A stretch of 64,000 bases of DNA from the NCBI GenBank assembly GCA_017432615.1, contig JAFRIV010000045.1, positions 1 to 64,000 on the forward strand, written 5' to 3'. The translations under genes were made by a program, and so were the position numbers. How positions within the stretch are numbered: position 1 is the first letter of the stretch; each line of letters starts with the position of its first letter. Positions 53,917-61,495 of the stretch are shown one piece after another. The notes under the pieces were generated by a model. The model made no database searches. It worked only from the letters and a program-made list of their open reading frames with translations, and was not told the DNA's origin. The DNA is from Oscillospiraceae bacterium. GTDB taxonomy: Bacteria > Bacillota > Clostridia > Oscillospirales > Oscillospiraceae.

Positions 53917-54858
53917 CTACACCTCCGCAATGATCTTTCCCATATCCCGGTAGTCATTTCCTGTGAAGTGGCGGATCTCTTTTTTGAAAGCTGCTGAGCG
54001 CAGGATCTCCAGAATCGTCTCGGCTGCCGGGTTTTCCATGGAATCTCTGCGCATCACCAGATCATAGCGCTCTTCCAGCAAAGGTATAAAGTCCAGACCG
54101 TCAATCTGCCTGGAGATGCGTTCCGTACCGATAGCAAGATCCGCTTCGCCGTCGGCTATGGCGGCAGCCATCGTCAGATGAGATTTCATCTCCTTCTCAT
54201 AGCCCTTGATCTGCCGCGGATCCAGATTCATGCGCATAAGCTGCCCATCCAGCAGGATACGCGCACTGGAACCGGCGCGGCGGTTGAGAATGGAGATATC
54301 CCGACGGGCCAGATCGCGCCAGCCGAGAATCTCCTTCGGGTTGCCGGCTGCCACGTAAAAGCCCTGCTTCCGATAGGAAACGTTGATCAAAACCGCCTTC
54401 ACCCCGGGTATAAGCCGCCGCACATACGGGACATTGAAGCTTTTTTCATCCACCGCGTACAGGTGGCAGGCTGCTGCGTCTACCTTCCTTTCATACAGGG
54501 CAAGCAGCCCTTCAAAGCTGCTTAGATAGCAACGGTCAGTAGTCAAGCCGTTCTGGTACAGGAAATTACTCAAAATATCCAGCACTACATCCTGACCGGA
54601 TATCACAAAGGGGCGCTCTCCCTTGCCGGCGGGATGGAGCAGATCACTGCTGACCTCCAGACGACGGACCGGTTGGACACTCTGCTCATGCCTCGAGCGT
54701 GCAATGTAGGCGTCCACATCATCCTGGGTAAAACGGACCTTGCGGCCGACCTTGTAGGAATTGATCTCACCCCGGCGTATCAGCTCGTAAATCGTGGATT
54801 TACTCACATGGAGGATATCCGCTACCTCCTGCGTTGAAAGTGATTTGTTTTGCGCCAT
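53917..54858 (-). CDS. HTH (excisionase-type) regulator with PBP-like sensor domain
   Basis: 313 aa. A MerR/excisionase-like DNA-binding domain occupies about 1-55 (STQEVADILHVSKSTIYELIRRGEI, KVGRKVRFTQDDVDAYI, split). The rest is a PBP-like ligand-binding domain (DVVLDILSNFLYQNG, NRRAGSSARILLDGQL, LDFIPLLEERYDLVMR), homologous to the C-terminus of the MoeA-type protein in the same operon. It probably senses tungstate, molybdate or cofactor and controls the divergent promoters between 54859 and 55149. RBS GGAGGG is visible upstream on the minus strand. Confidence 0.88.
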   Translation of the reverse strand: MAQNKSLSTQEVADILHVSKSTIYELIRRGEINSYKVGRKVRFTQDDVDAYIARSRHEQSVQPVRRLEVSSDLLHPAGKGERPFVISGQDVVLDILSNFLYQNGLTTDRCYLSSFEGLLALYERKVDAAACHLYAVDEKSFNVPYVRRLIPGVKAVLINVSYRKQGFYVAAGNPKEILGWRDLARRDISILNRRAGSSARILLDGQLMRMNLDPRQIKGYEKEMKSHLTMAAAIADGEADLAIGTERISRQIDGLDFIPLLEERYDLVMRRDSMENPAAETILEILRSAAFKKEIRHFTGNDYRDMGKIIAEV

Positions 54859-55149
54859 ACGGCAGCCCTCCGAAGACCTTTAGTAATGTTATTTATTATA
54901 CCTTTTTTACAGAAGCTGTACAAGTACACTACCAGCAGTTCCTTTGTGCAGTTTCGTGCAGTTTCGTGCCGGTTCACACAACTTATTGCTGTATATAAGA
55001 GACATCAAAACCTCTTTCGTATCAGTTCGCACGGAAATTGCGCCAAAAGCTTGGCACAGATGTACACAGACTATATAATAGATAATGTAGTTGGAAAAGT
55101 AATTGCTTGAACTGATACATATTAACAACTCTTTACAGGAGGAAGACAC
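54859..55149. promoter_or_regulatory. Divergent control region with 10-bp tandem repeats
   Basis: 291 bases between the regulator and the tungsten enzyme. TTTGTGCA, GTTTCGTGCA (54951-54960) and GTTTCGTGCC (54961-54970) are tandem 10-bp repeats, one helical turn apart, with a related GTTCGCACGG near 55024. They are good candidates for the binding sites of the adjacent HTH regulator. For the minus-strand gene a TATAAT-like element lies near 54895 (complement of ATTATA). Confidence 0.65.
55051..55079 (+). promoter_or_regulatory. Promoter of the tungsten aldehyde oxidoreductase operon
   Basis: TTGGCA (55051-55056), 17-bp spacer, TATAAT (55074-55079), about 70 bases before the ATG. The tandem repeats lie about 80-100 bases upstream of the -35, suiting an activator. 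Confidence 0.8.
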
Positions 55150-56967
55150 ATGAGCAACGCATACTATGAAAAAATAGCCCGCATCAACCTGACTACCGGC
55201 GAGATCAAGGCGGAGCCCCTGGACCTGGAAGTGGCAAAAAAATTCATCGGCGGCCGTGGTCTCGGTACCAAGATCCTCTATGATGAGGGTGTGGCGGCGG
55301 TTGACCCCCTGTCCCCGGACAACAAGCTCGTCTACATCACCGGCCCCATGACAGGCTCCAATTCTCCATCTTCCGGCCGTTACATGGTCGTAACAAAGTC
55401 CCCGTTGACCGGCATGATCGCCTGCGCCAACTCCGGAGGCATTTGGGGTGCCAAACTCAAATTCGCCGGCTGGGACGCACTGATTGTCGAAGGACAGGCC
55501 CCCGACTGGTGCTACCTGAATATCGAAGACGATAAGATCGAGATCCTGGACGCCAGAGAGTATCTCGGGGTTTTGAGCGAAGAGCTGGACGACAAGCTGA
55601 AGGAAAAACACGGCGCTGAATGTTCTGTGCTGAACATCGGCCCCGCCGGTGAGAAGCAGGTATTACTGGCTGCCGTTATGAATGACAAGGACCGCGCAGC
55701 CGGCCGTTCCGGTACCGGCGCCGTCATGGGCAGCAAGAAACTCAAGGCTATTGTTGTAAAGGCCACCCGCAAGCAGCTGGACGTTATTGCCGATGTGGAT
55801 GCTCTGAAGGAAGCCAACAAGGCCTGCCTTAAGATTATGACAGACAATCCCCTCACCGGCGCAGGCCTGCGTGCCCTCGGCACTGCTTCTCTGGTCAACG
55901 TCATCAACGGCATCGGCGCCCTGCCCACCAAGAACTGGCAGGAAAGCTACTGTCCCACCGCCGATCAGTTCTCCGGCGAGACTCTGGCAGAGAAGTATCT
56001 GGTCAAGCCCGGTGCCTGCTTCCACTGCCCCATCGCCTGCGGCCGCATCATCAAGCATGACGACAAGGTCGTCGGCGGCCCCGAGTACGAACCGCTGTGG
56101 GCCTATGGCAGCGACTGCGGCAACGATGACCTGTACACCATCGACGAAGCCAACCGCCTTTGCAACGAGTACGGCCTGGACGCCATCGGCGTGCCCTGCA
56201 CCATCGCCGCTGCGATGGAGCTGTACCAGCGCGGCTTCATCAAGGAAGAGGACTGCGCCGGCGTACCGCTGGAGTGGGGCAGCAAAGAGGCCCTGATCGA
56301 GTGGACCAAGCGCATGGGCGATCCCAAGACTGAGCTTGACTGGCTGATGTCCTCCGGTTCTGCCCGCCTCTGTGAGCACTACGGCCACCCCGAGTTCTCC
56401 ATGAGTGTCAAGAAGCAGGAAATCCCCGCCTACGACGCCCGCGCCATCCAGGGCATCGGCATCAACTACGCTACCGCCAACTGCGGCGCCGCCCACGTGC
56501 GCGGCTACATGATTGCGCCTGAGGTCCTCGGTATTCCCGCACAGCTGGATCGTACCGTCACCGACGAGAAGGCCGGCTGGGCCAAGACCTTCCAGGATCT
56601 GACCGCCGCCATCGACTCCATGGGCACCTGCCTGTTCACCTCTTTCGCTCTGGGCGCTCCCGAGTACGCGAGTCTGCTCAACGCCGCCACCGGAACGAAC
56701 TACACGCCTGAGGAACTGCTGGAGGTCGGTGACCGGATCTTCAACATCGAGCGTATGTTCAACAAGGCTGCCGGCATGAAGCCCGAGGATGACCGCCTGC
56801 CTAAGCGTCTGCTTACCGAGCCCATCTCCAACGGCCCATCCAAGGGAATGGTCAGCAAGCTCGATATCACGCTTCCGCAGTATTATGCAGCCCGCGGCTG
56901 GGTTGATGCCTTCCCGACCGATGAGACTCTGAAAAAGCTGGGTCTTGACGAGTGCATCGGAAAGTAA
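55150..56967 (+). CDS. aor: Tungsten-containing aldehyde:ferredoxin oxidoreductase
   Basis: 605 aa, the usual AOR length. N-terminal domain: YYEKIARINLTTGEI, FIGGRGLGTKILYDEG, SGRYMVVTKSPLTG, ANSGGIWGAKLKFAGWDALI, AGRSGTGAVMGSKKLKAI. [4Fe-4S] ligands: CFHCPIAC (290, 293, 297) and a distal Cys (494, MGTCLF). The cofactor-loop DAIG (NEYGLDAIG) is present. AORs oxidise aldehydes to acids with ferredoxin, or reduce acids, using a tungsto-bispterin. Context (TupABC, MoeA, MoaD, radical SAM maturase) strongly supports W. Well-expressed codon usage. RBS GGAGGAAG. Confidence 0.95.
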   Translation: MSNAYYEKIARINLTTGEIKAEPLDLEVAKKFIGGRGLGTKILYDEGVAAVDPLSPDNKLVYITGPMTGSNSPSSGRYMVVTKSPLTGMIACANSGGIWGAKLKFAGWDALIVEGQAPDWCYLNIEDDKIEILDAREYLGVLSEELDDKLKEKHGAECSVLNIGPAGEKQVLLAAVMNDKDRAAGRSGTGAVMGSKKLKAIVVKATRKQLDVIADVDALKEANKACLKIMTDNPLTGAGLRALGTASLVNVINGIGALPTKNWQESYCPTADQFSGETLAEKYLVKPGACFHCPIACGRIIKHDDKVVGGPEYEPLWAYGSDCGNDDLYTIDEANRLCNEYGLDAIGVPCTIAAAMELYQRGFIKEEDCAGVPLEWGSKEALIEWTKRMGDPKTELDWLMSSGSARLCEHYGHPEFSMSVKKQEIPAYDARAIQGIGINYATANCGAAHVRGYMIAPEVLGIPAQLDRTVTDEKAGWAKTFQDLTAAIDSMGTCLFTSFALGAPEYASLLNAATGTNYTPEELLEVGDRIFNIERMFNKAAGMKPEDDRLPKRLLTEPISNGPSKGMVSKLDITLPQYYAARGWVDAFPTDETLKKLGLDECIGK

Positions 56968-56980
56968 GATAATATACAGG

Positions 56981-57010
56981 AAGGGAGAGGCTGCCCGCCT
57001 CTCCCTTTTT
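56981..57010 (+). terminator. Hairpin terminator/attenuator after the aor gene
   Basis: AAGGGAGAGG (56981-56990) and CCTCTCCCTT (56998-57007), 7-base loop, ending in a TTTTT run. It should lower expression of the following cofactor-maturation genes relative to AOR. Confidence 0.88.
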
Positions 57011-57032
57011 GATTTGCAAAGGATGTGATCCT

Positions 57033-57254
57033 ATGATCGAAGTACGTTTTTTTGCCACGTTGCGCACTGACCGGGGAAAGATCACCCAGGTTCCGGCAGA
57101 GGAGGTATCCACCGCGGGGGACCTTCTCCGCCGCTTTGAGATCCCTGCAGAGGAAGTTGCTATCCTGCTCATCAACGGCTTTCACTCGAAGCCGGAAGAT
57201 GCCGTGAAGGACGGCGACGTTATTTCTCTTTTCCCGCCGGTCGGAGGCGGCTGA
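57033..57254 (+). CDS. MoaD/ThiS-family sulfur carrier protein
   Basis: 73 aa from ATG 57033 (upstream codons overlap the terminator). Ubiquitin-like beta-grasp: MIEVRFFATLRTDRGK, DGDVISLFPPVGGG, with the required C-terminal Gly-Gly. It would be adenylated and thiocarboxylated to give dithiolene sulfur for pterin, or may act with the radical SAM protein. Three bases before the ThiF-like gene. Confidence 0.92.
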   Translation: MIEVRFFATLRTDRGKITQVPAEEVSTAGDLLRRFEIPAEEVAILLINGFHSKPEDAVKDGDVISLFPPVGGG

Positions 57255-57257
57255 GCG

Positions 57258-57923
57258 ATGGACGAACGATATATCCGCAACCTCGGAGCTCTTACGGAGC
57301 GGGAATGCATCGTTTTGCGTACAAAGACCGTATTTGTTGCAGGGTGCGGCGGCCTTGGGGGGTATCTCATCGAAATGCTGCTGCGTCTCGGTGTAGGGAC
57401 GATCTGCGCTGCAGACGGAGACGTATTTGAGACATCGAACCTGAACCGGCAGCTGCTTTCTTCCCCTTTGACACTGGGCAGATCCAAGGCGGAAGCGGCA
57501 GCCATACGTGCTGCGACAGTGAACCCGGATGTTCACTTTGTTCCGATTCCTCAATTTGTGACGGAAGAGAACGCTGCAGAACTGATCCGGGGGTGCGACG
57601 CCGTGCTGGACGCACTGGATAATATCCAGGCGCGCCGCATTCTCGCCCGCGCCTGTACGCAGGCCGACATTCCGATGATCCATGGCGCGATCTGTGCCTG
57701 GAACGCACAGGCAGCTGTTATTATGCCGGGCGATGATCTCATCGACAGGATCTACCCGGAGGGTGTCAGCCTGAACAGCAAGGCGTCTCTTTCCTTTACC
57801 CCGCCATTCTGCGCTGCCATGCAGGTAGCCCTCTGCACAAGACTCCTGACCGGGCGTCCGCTGGAGACCGGGCGTCTCTATGTTGCGGATCTTCTGGATA
57901 TGGAGCTGACGAGCCTGTTCTGA
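57258..57923 (+). CDS. ThiF/MoeB-family adenylyltransferase
   Basis: 221 aa E1-like enzyme: ATP site VFVAGCGGLGGYL (GxGGLG at 29-34), ADGDVFETSNLNRQ (Mg and Arg finger region), DALDNIQARR. It should activate the C-terminal glycine of the MoaD-like protein encoded just upstream. The C-terminal CxxC zinc pairs of MoeB are missing, as in the shorter HesA/ThiF group. Confidence 0.9.
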   Translation: MDERYIRNLGALTERECIVLRTKTVFVAGCGGLGGYLIEMLLRLGVGTICAADGDVFETSNLNRQLLSSPLTLGRSKAEAAAIRAATVNPDVHFVPIPQFVTEENAAELIRGCDAVLDALDNIQARRILARACTQADIPMIHGAICAWNAQAAVIMPGDDLIDRIYPEGVSLNSKASLSFTPPFCAAMQVALCTRLLTGRPLETGRLYVADLLDMELTSLF

Positions 57924-57934
57924 CCGAGGTGAAC

Positions 57935-59071
57935 ATGGAAGAGCAGATTCGAAGACTGTATGTGGAGGCCTCCTCCCGCTGTAATCTCCGGTGCAAAATA
58001 TGTTTTCGGCACAGTTGGATCGACGAGCGCTATGGTGATCTCGACCCGGCGGTTTTTGCGCGCGTGATGGAGGATCCTGCTGCGGCTGCTGTGGAGACTG
58101 TCTTCTTCGGCGGCATGGGGGAGCCATTGGTGCACCCCCTGCTTACGGAGATGGTGACGCTTGCATCAGCACACGGGAAAAAAGTGGAGCTTGTCACAAA
58201 CGGGACGCTTCTGAAACGGGAAAAAGCGCAGGAACTGCTGCAAGCCGGAGTTTCCCGGATCTGGGTCTCTATTGACGAGCTGTATGAGAACTATGGGAAG
58301 ATCCAGGTCGGCAGCGATTTCGAACTGGTTCTCGGGAATCTGGAGACCTTCAACGAACTTCGGAAGGGGACGGAGGTCCGGCTCGGCATGACGGCTGTCG
58401 TGATGCGGGACAATATTGCCAGTCTCCGCCGCATCCGGGAATTTGCCGAATGCTTCGGAGCCGATGACCTGAATCTCAGCCATATCATCCCCAATCGCGG
58501 GGAGGATATCGAGCAGGCACTTTGGCCCATGTGCGATGTGGCTGCCATCAAGGCCGTTACCGACAAGATCGGTTATACGTGGAGGTTTGAAGGGTTCGAT
58601 ATGGGGACGGAGATCCCCATGTTCAAATTCTCGAAACGCTACAAGGATCTGCTCTTCCCTGACGAGGAGAGTTTGCAGGAGGCGGAACTGTTTTCCTGGA
58701 AAGGGAAACCCGTCACCCGACGTCCCAACTGGTGCCGCTTCATTGAAGAGGGGCACTGCTTCATCCGCTGGGATGGGGACGTCTCTCCCTGTATGGGCCT
58801 GCTCCACACGGCAGATACCTACCTGGGCGATCACAAACGAAGGATTCGCCACCACGCCTTCGGAAACGTCTCCGAGCAAAGCCTCAACGAAATATGGGTT
58901 GGCGAAGAATACCGAAGTTTCCGTCAGCGTGTACACGAATTCAAGTATGCCCCCTGCCTGTTCTGCGGCGGCTGTGAAATGTTGGAAGAGAACGACACTG
59001 ACTGTATCGGTTCACTCGCGCCCGTCTGCGGAGGGTGCCTCTGGGGTCAGGGCTTTGCCGTGTGCCCGTAA
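57935..59071 (+). CDS. Radical SAM/SPASM protein, probable tungsten-oxidoreductase maturase
   Basis: 378 aa from ATG 57935 (GTG 57929 is less well placed behind GAGGTG). CNLRCKIC (Cys 16, 20, 23) is the radical SAM cluster motif, FFGGMGEPLVHP is the GGE-like motif, and the C-terminus has SPASM-type cysteines (PNWCRF, SPCMG, PCLFCGGC, APVCGGC). A radical SAM family tied to AOR-type tungsten enzymes and MoaD/ThiF genes is known as a putative maturase; the gene order here fits it. The modification it makes is not established. Last gene of the operon. Confidence 0.9.
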   Translation: MEEQIRRLYVEASSRCNLRCKICFRHSWIDERYGDLDPAVFARVMEDPAAAAVETVFFGGMGEPLVHPLLTEMVTLASAHGKKVELVTNGTLLKREKAQELLQAGVSRIWVSIDELYENYGKIQVGSDFELVLGNLETFNELRKGTEVRLGMTAVVMRDNIASLRRIREFAECFGADDLNLSHIIPNRGEDIEQALWPMCDVAAIKAVTDKIGYTWRFEGFDMGTEIPMFKFSKRYKDLLFPDEESLQEAELFSWKGKPVTRRPNWCRFIEEGHCFIRWDGDVSPCMGLLHTADTYLGDHKRRIRHHAFGNVSEQSLNEIWVGEEYRSFRQRVHEFKYAPCLFCGGCEMLEENDTDCIGSLAPVCGGCLWGQGFAVCP

Positions 59072-59114
59072 CACTGTCATCCGATGCCCGTTTATCCTAT
59101 GATTCCATTACACA

Positions 59115-59142
59115 AAAACAAGCCCCGAAAAGGGGCTTGTTC
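59115..59142 (+). terminator. Terminator after the radical SAM gene
   Basis: AACAAGCCCC GAAA AGGGGCTTGTT, preceded by an A run (ACAAAAA), so strongest on the minus strand. It has the same shape and position relative to the 9-mer repeat as the hairpin at 45117, with compensating base changes. Confidence 0.75.
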
Positions 59143-59183
59143 CATATATTCCGTTCACAGAAAATAAACGGATAGTTAATACA

Positions 59184-59247
59184 GCCAACTATCCCAACTA
59201 TCCCGGGTTTCCCAACTATCCCACTGATTTCAGGATTTCAGTAACAA
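59184..59247 (+). repeat. Dispersed repeat, copy B (four phased 9-mers)
   Basis: Units AACTATCCC (59187, 59196), GGGTTTCCC (59205), AACTATCCC (59214). 38 of 39 bases match copy A at 45189, same orientation, with weaker similarity on to TTTCAGGATTTC and beyond. The rest of the gap 59072-59411 has no gene. Confidence 0.9.
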
Positions 59248-59411
59248 TCTGGAAACGGCTGTAAGAACAAGATCGGAACGGCAGAGTAAGAATATCAAAA
59301 ATTACACACCGACGGGATATGTATATCCTGCCGGTCAAATCTTATTGAATCCTCTGTTCTGCTGTGTTAGAATGCAATATCATCGGTGAACAGCAACAGG
59401 GGAGGATGCAG

Positions 59412-60074
59412 ATGAATACGAAATACCGGGAGAGAATATTGCGGCTGATCCTGCTTTTTGCCGGGCTGATTATTGCCCATTTCGGGGTCACCCTCTTTTT
59501 ACTGGCTGATCTGGGGGCAGATCCGTTTAATGTAATGATCCAGGGACTGCGCCTGCTTGTTATCCGAACAGGTATCGCAGAGCCGACGCACGGAACCGTA
59601 CATATGTGCATCTGTTTTCTGATCGTTCTGATCCTTCTGATCGTCGACAAAAAATATGTGAAGATCGGGACACTTGTGTGTATGTTCTGCGGGGGACCGA
59701 TTATCGATTTCTTCACACAGCTGCTGCAGCGTTTCGGGATCAGCGGGATGGAACTGCCTTTCAAGATCGCTGTGCTGATTGCGGGATGCGGAATCCTCGC
59801 TTTCGGAATGTCTGTTGTCATCCGCTCAGAAGCCGGAACGGGGCCGAATGATCTGGTGGCTGTGGTAATCAGCGAGAAAAGCGGGATCCGTTTTGGATGG
59901 ATCCGCATTGCTACGGATGTGCTTTTTGTGGTTTCCGGTGCACTGCTGGGCGGGCGATTCGGGATCGGAACGATCATCTGCGCTTTTCTTGTGGGACCGG
60001 TTGCAGAATTCTGCATGCCGTTTTCCTCAGCCATCGTCAAAACCTGCCTGAAGATCCGGAAAGAGGAATCTTAA
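59412..60074 (+). CDS. YczE/YitT-like integral membrane protein
   Basis: 220 aa, about six membrane spans: LILLFAGLIIAHFGVTLFLLADLGADPFNV (split), VLILLIVDKKYVKIGTLVC, SEAGTGPNDLVAVVI, GTIICAFLVGPVAEFCMP. The ADLGADPF and GxGPNDL motifs mark the YczE/YitT-type family, of unknown transport function. ATG 59412 has GGGGAGG at a suitable distance; ATG 59406 directly abuts it. Confidence 0.82.
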   Translation: MNTKYRERILRLILLFAGLIIAHFGVTLFLLADLGADPFNVMIQGLRLLVIRTGIAEPTHGTVHMCICFLIVLILLIVDKKYVKIGTLVCMFCGGPIIDFFTQLLQRFGISGMELPFKIAVLIAGCGILAFGMSVVIRSEAGTGPNDLVAVVISEKSGIRFGWIRIATDVLFVVSGALLGGRFGIGTIICAFLVGPVAEFCMPFSSAIVKTCLKIRKEES

Positions 60075-60108
60075 AATATATGCCTATATGGACGGCAGAT
60101 AAAGGAAA

Positions 60109-60163
60109 AACAGAGAACAATGCCCCTGAACCGGTCATAGACCGGGGGCATTGTTCTCTGTTT
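60109..60163. terminator. Strong bidirectional terminator between convergent genes
   Basis: About 19-bp perfect outer stem (AAACAGAGAACAATGCCCC with its complement) plus an inner CCGGT/ACCGG. It serves both the membrane-protein gene and the serine dehydratase gene. Confidence 0.9.
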
Positions 60164-60184
60164 ATCAGAAGGAAAGAGGACCGG

Positions 60185-61381
60185 TTATTGGGCAAAGTAG
60201 ATCTGAGCCAGGCCTCCATGAGATGTTTCTCTGTAGCGTTCGTTCATGTCCCGTCCGGTACGATACATGGTCTCCACAACCTCATCGAAGGAAATCTTTC
60301 TCGTGCGATAGAGAAAACGGGAAAGATTGACAGCACTGATGGCACGCATGGCAGCGACGGCGTTACGCTCAATACAGGGGATCTGCACCAGGCCTTTCAC
60401 CGGGTCACAGGTGAGCCCGAGATTATGCTCCATAGCAATCTCGGCAGCATATTCAATCTGATCGATGTTCAGCCCGCTCAAGGCAGCCAGTGCAGCTGCC
60501 GTCATGGAACATGCGCTTCCGATTTCAGCCTGGCATCCGCATTCCGCACCGGAAATGCTAGCATTGGTCCGAATAACATTGCCGACAAGTCCTGCAACTG
60601 CCAGCGCATCCAGAATTTCCTCTTCCGGAAAACCGCGCTCCCGATGCATATAATATAATACCGAGGGCAATACGCCGCAGCTCCCGCAGGTGGGTGCCGT
60701 TACGACGATGTTTTCATCCGCATTTTCTTCACTGGCAGCGTAGGCATAAGCAGCGATGATGCGATTCATTGTAACATCAGCGCTCTCGTTGTAGCATCGC
60801 GTCTCATAAAGCGTTTTTGCCTTCCGGGTTACCCCCAGGCCTCCGGGAAGGACGCCTTCCGCCTGCAGCCCGCGCAGGATCGCCTGCTTCATCGCTTTCC
60901 ATACCTCCTTAAGGTATGAACGCAGAGAAGGATCCTCCATGCGATAAACCAATTGTGCAAGATTCAGATTGTGATCCCGGCAGGTTTTCAGAATTTCAGA
61001 AAAGCTTTTCTGAGGATAAATATCCGCTTCCTCGTCAGATTCTTCATTCTCGAACCGAATAGAACCGCCGCCGATGCTGAAAATACGGTTTTTTCCGATA
61101 CACTTGCCGTTTTGGAAGGCTTCAAAAAGCATGGTATTCGGGTGAGGCAGGTCTTTCTGCTCCCGGTCAGAGATGATTTCCGCCTCCGGCAGCACAGACC
61201 TGATCGCTTTGCCTGTTCCGTGACCCTCTCCCGTAAATGCCAGAGAACCGAACAGGGTAACGCGGATGAAGTCCGCTTCGGGATAGCGTGCATGAAAAAG
61301 CCGGGCTGCGTGAAAAGGGCCGACAGTGTGGGAACTTGAAGGACCGTTGCCGATTTTATATACACTCTTGATCGTATTCAT
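60185..61381 (-). CDS. L-serine dehydratase, single-chain iron-sulfur type
   Basis: L-serine to pyruvate and ammonia, oxygen-sensitive. 398 aa from ATG 61381 (GGAGG six bases away; ATG 61384 is also possible). N-terminal beta domain: YKIGNGPSSSHTVGP, FGSLAFTGEGHGT. C-terminal alpha domain: APTCGSCGVLP, SGAECGCQAEIGSACSM, GLTCDPVKGLVQIPCIERN, giving the [4Fe-4S] cysteines. Alpha and beta parts are fused, as in SdaA of proteobacteria; many Firmicutes have them split. TATAAT on the minus strand near 61421 is a possible -10. Confidence 0.94.
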   Translation of the reverse strand: MNTIKSVYKIGNGPSSSHTVGPFHAARLFHARYPEADFIRVTLFGSLAFTGEGHGTGKAIRSVLPEAEIISDREQKDLPHPNTMLFEAFQNGKCIGKNRIFSIGGGSIRFENEESDEEADIYPQKSFSEILKTCRDHNLNLAQLVYRMEDPSLRSYLKEVWKAMKQAILRGLQAEGVLPGGLGVTRKAKTLYETRCYNESADVTMNRIIAAYAYAASEENADENIVVTAPTCGSCGVLPSVLYYMHRERGFPEEEILDALAVAGLVGNVIRTNASISGAECGCQAEIGSACSMTAAALAALSGLNIDQIEYAAEIAMEHNLGLTCDPVKGLVQIPCIERNAVAAMRAISAVNLSRFLYRTRKISFDEVVETMYRTGRDMNERYRETSHGGLAQIYFAQ

Positions 61382-61495
61382 CATGTTCCTCCGTGTTTTT
61401 TAAGATGAAGAATCTATCGGAATTATACTATAAGAGATGAGAAATTACACTACTGTTTTTAAGAATCTGCCAGGTAAAACCCGCAAGGTTTCCGG

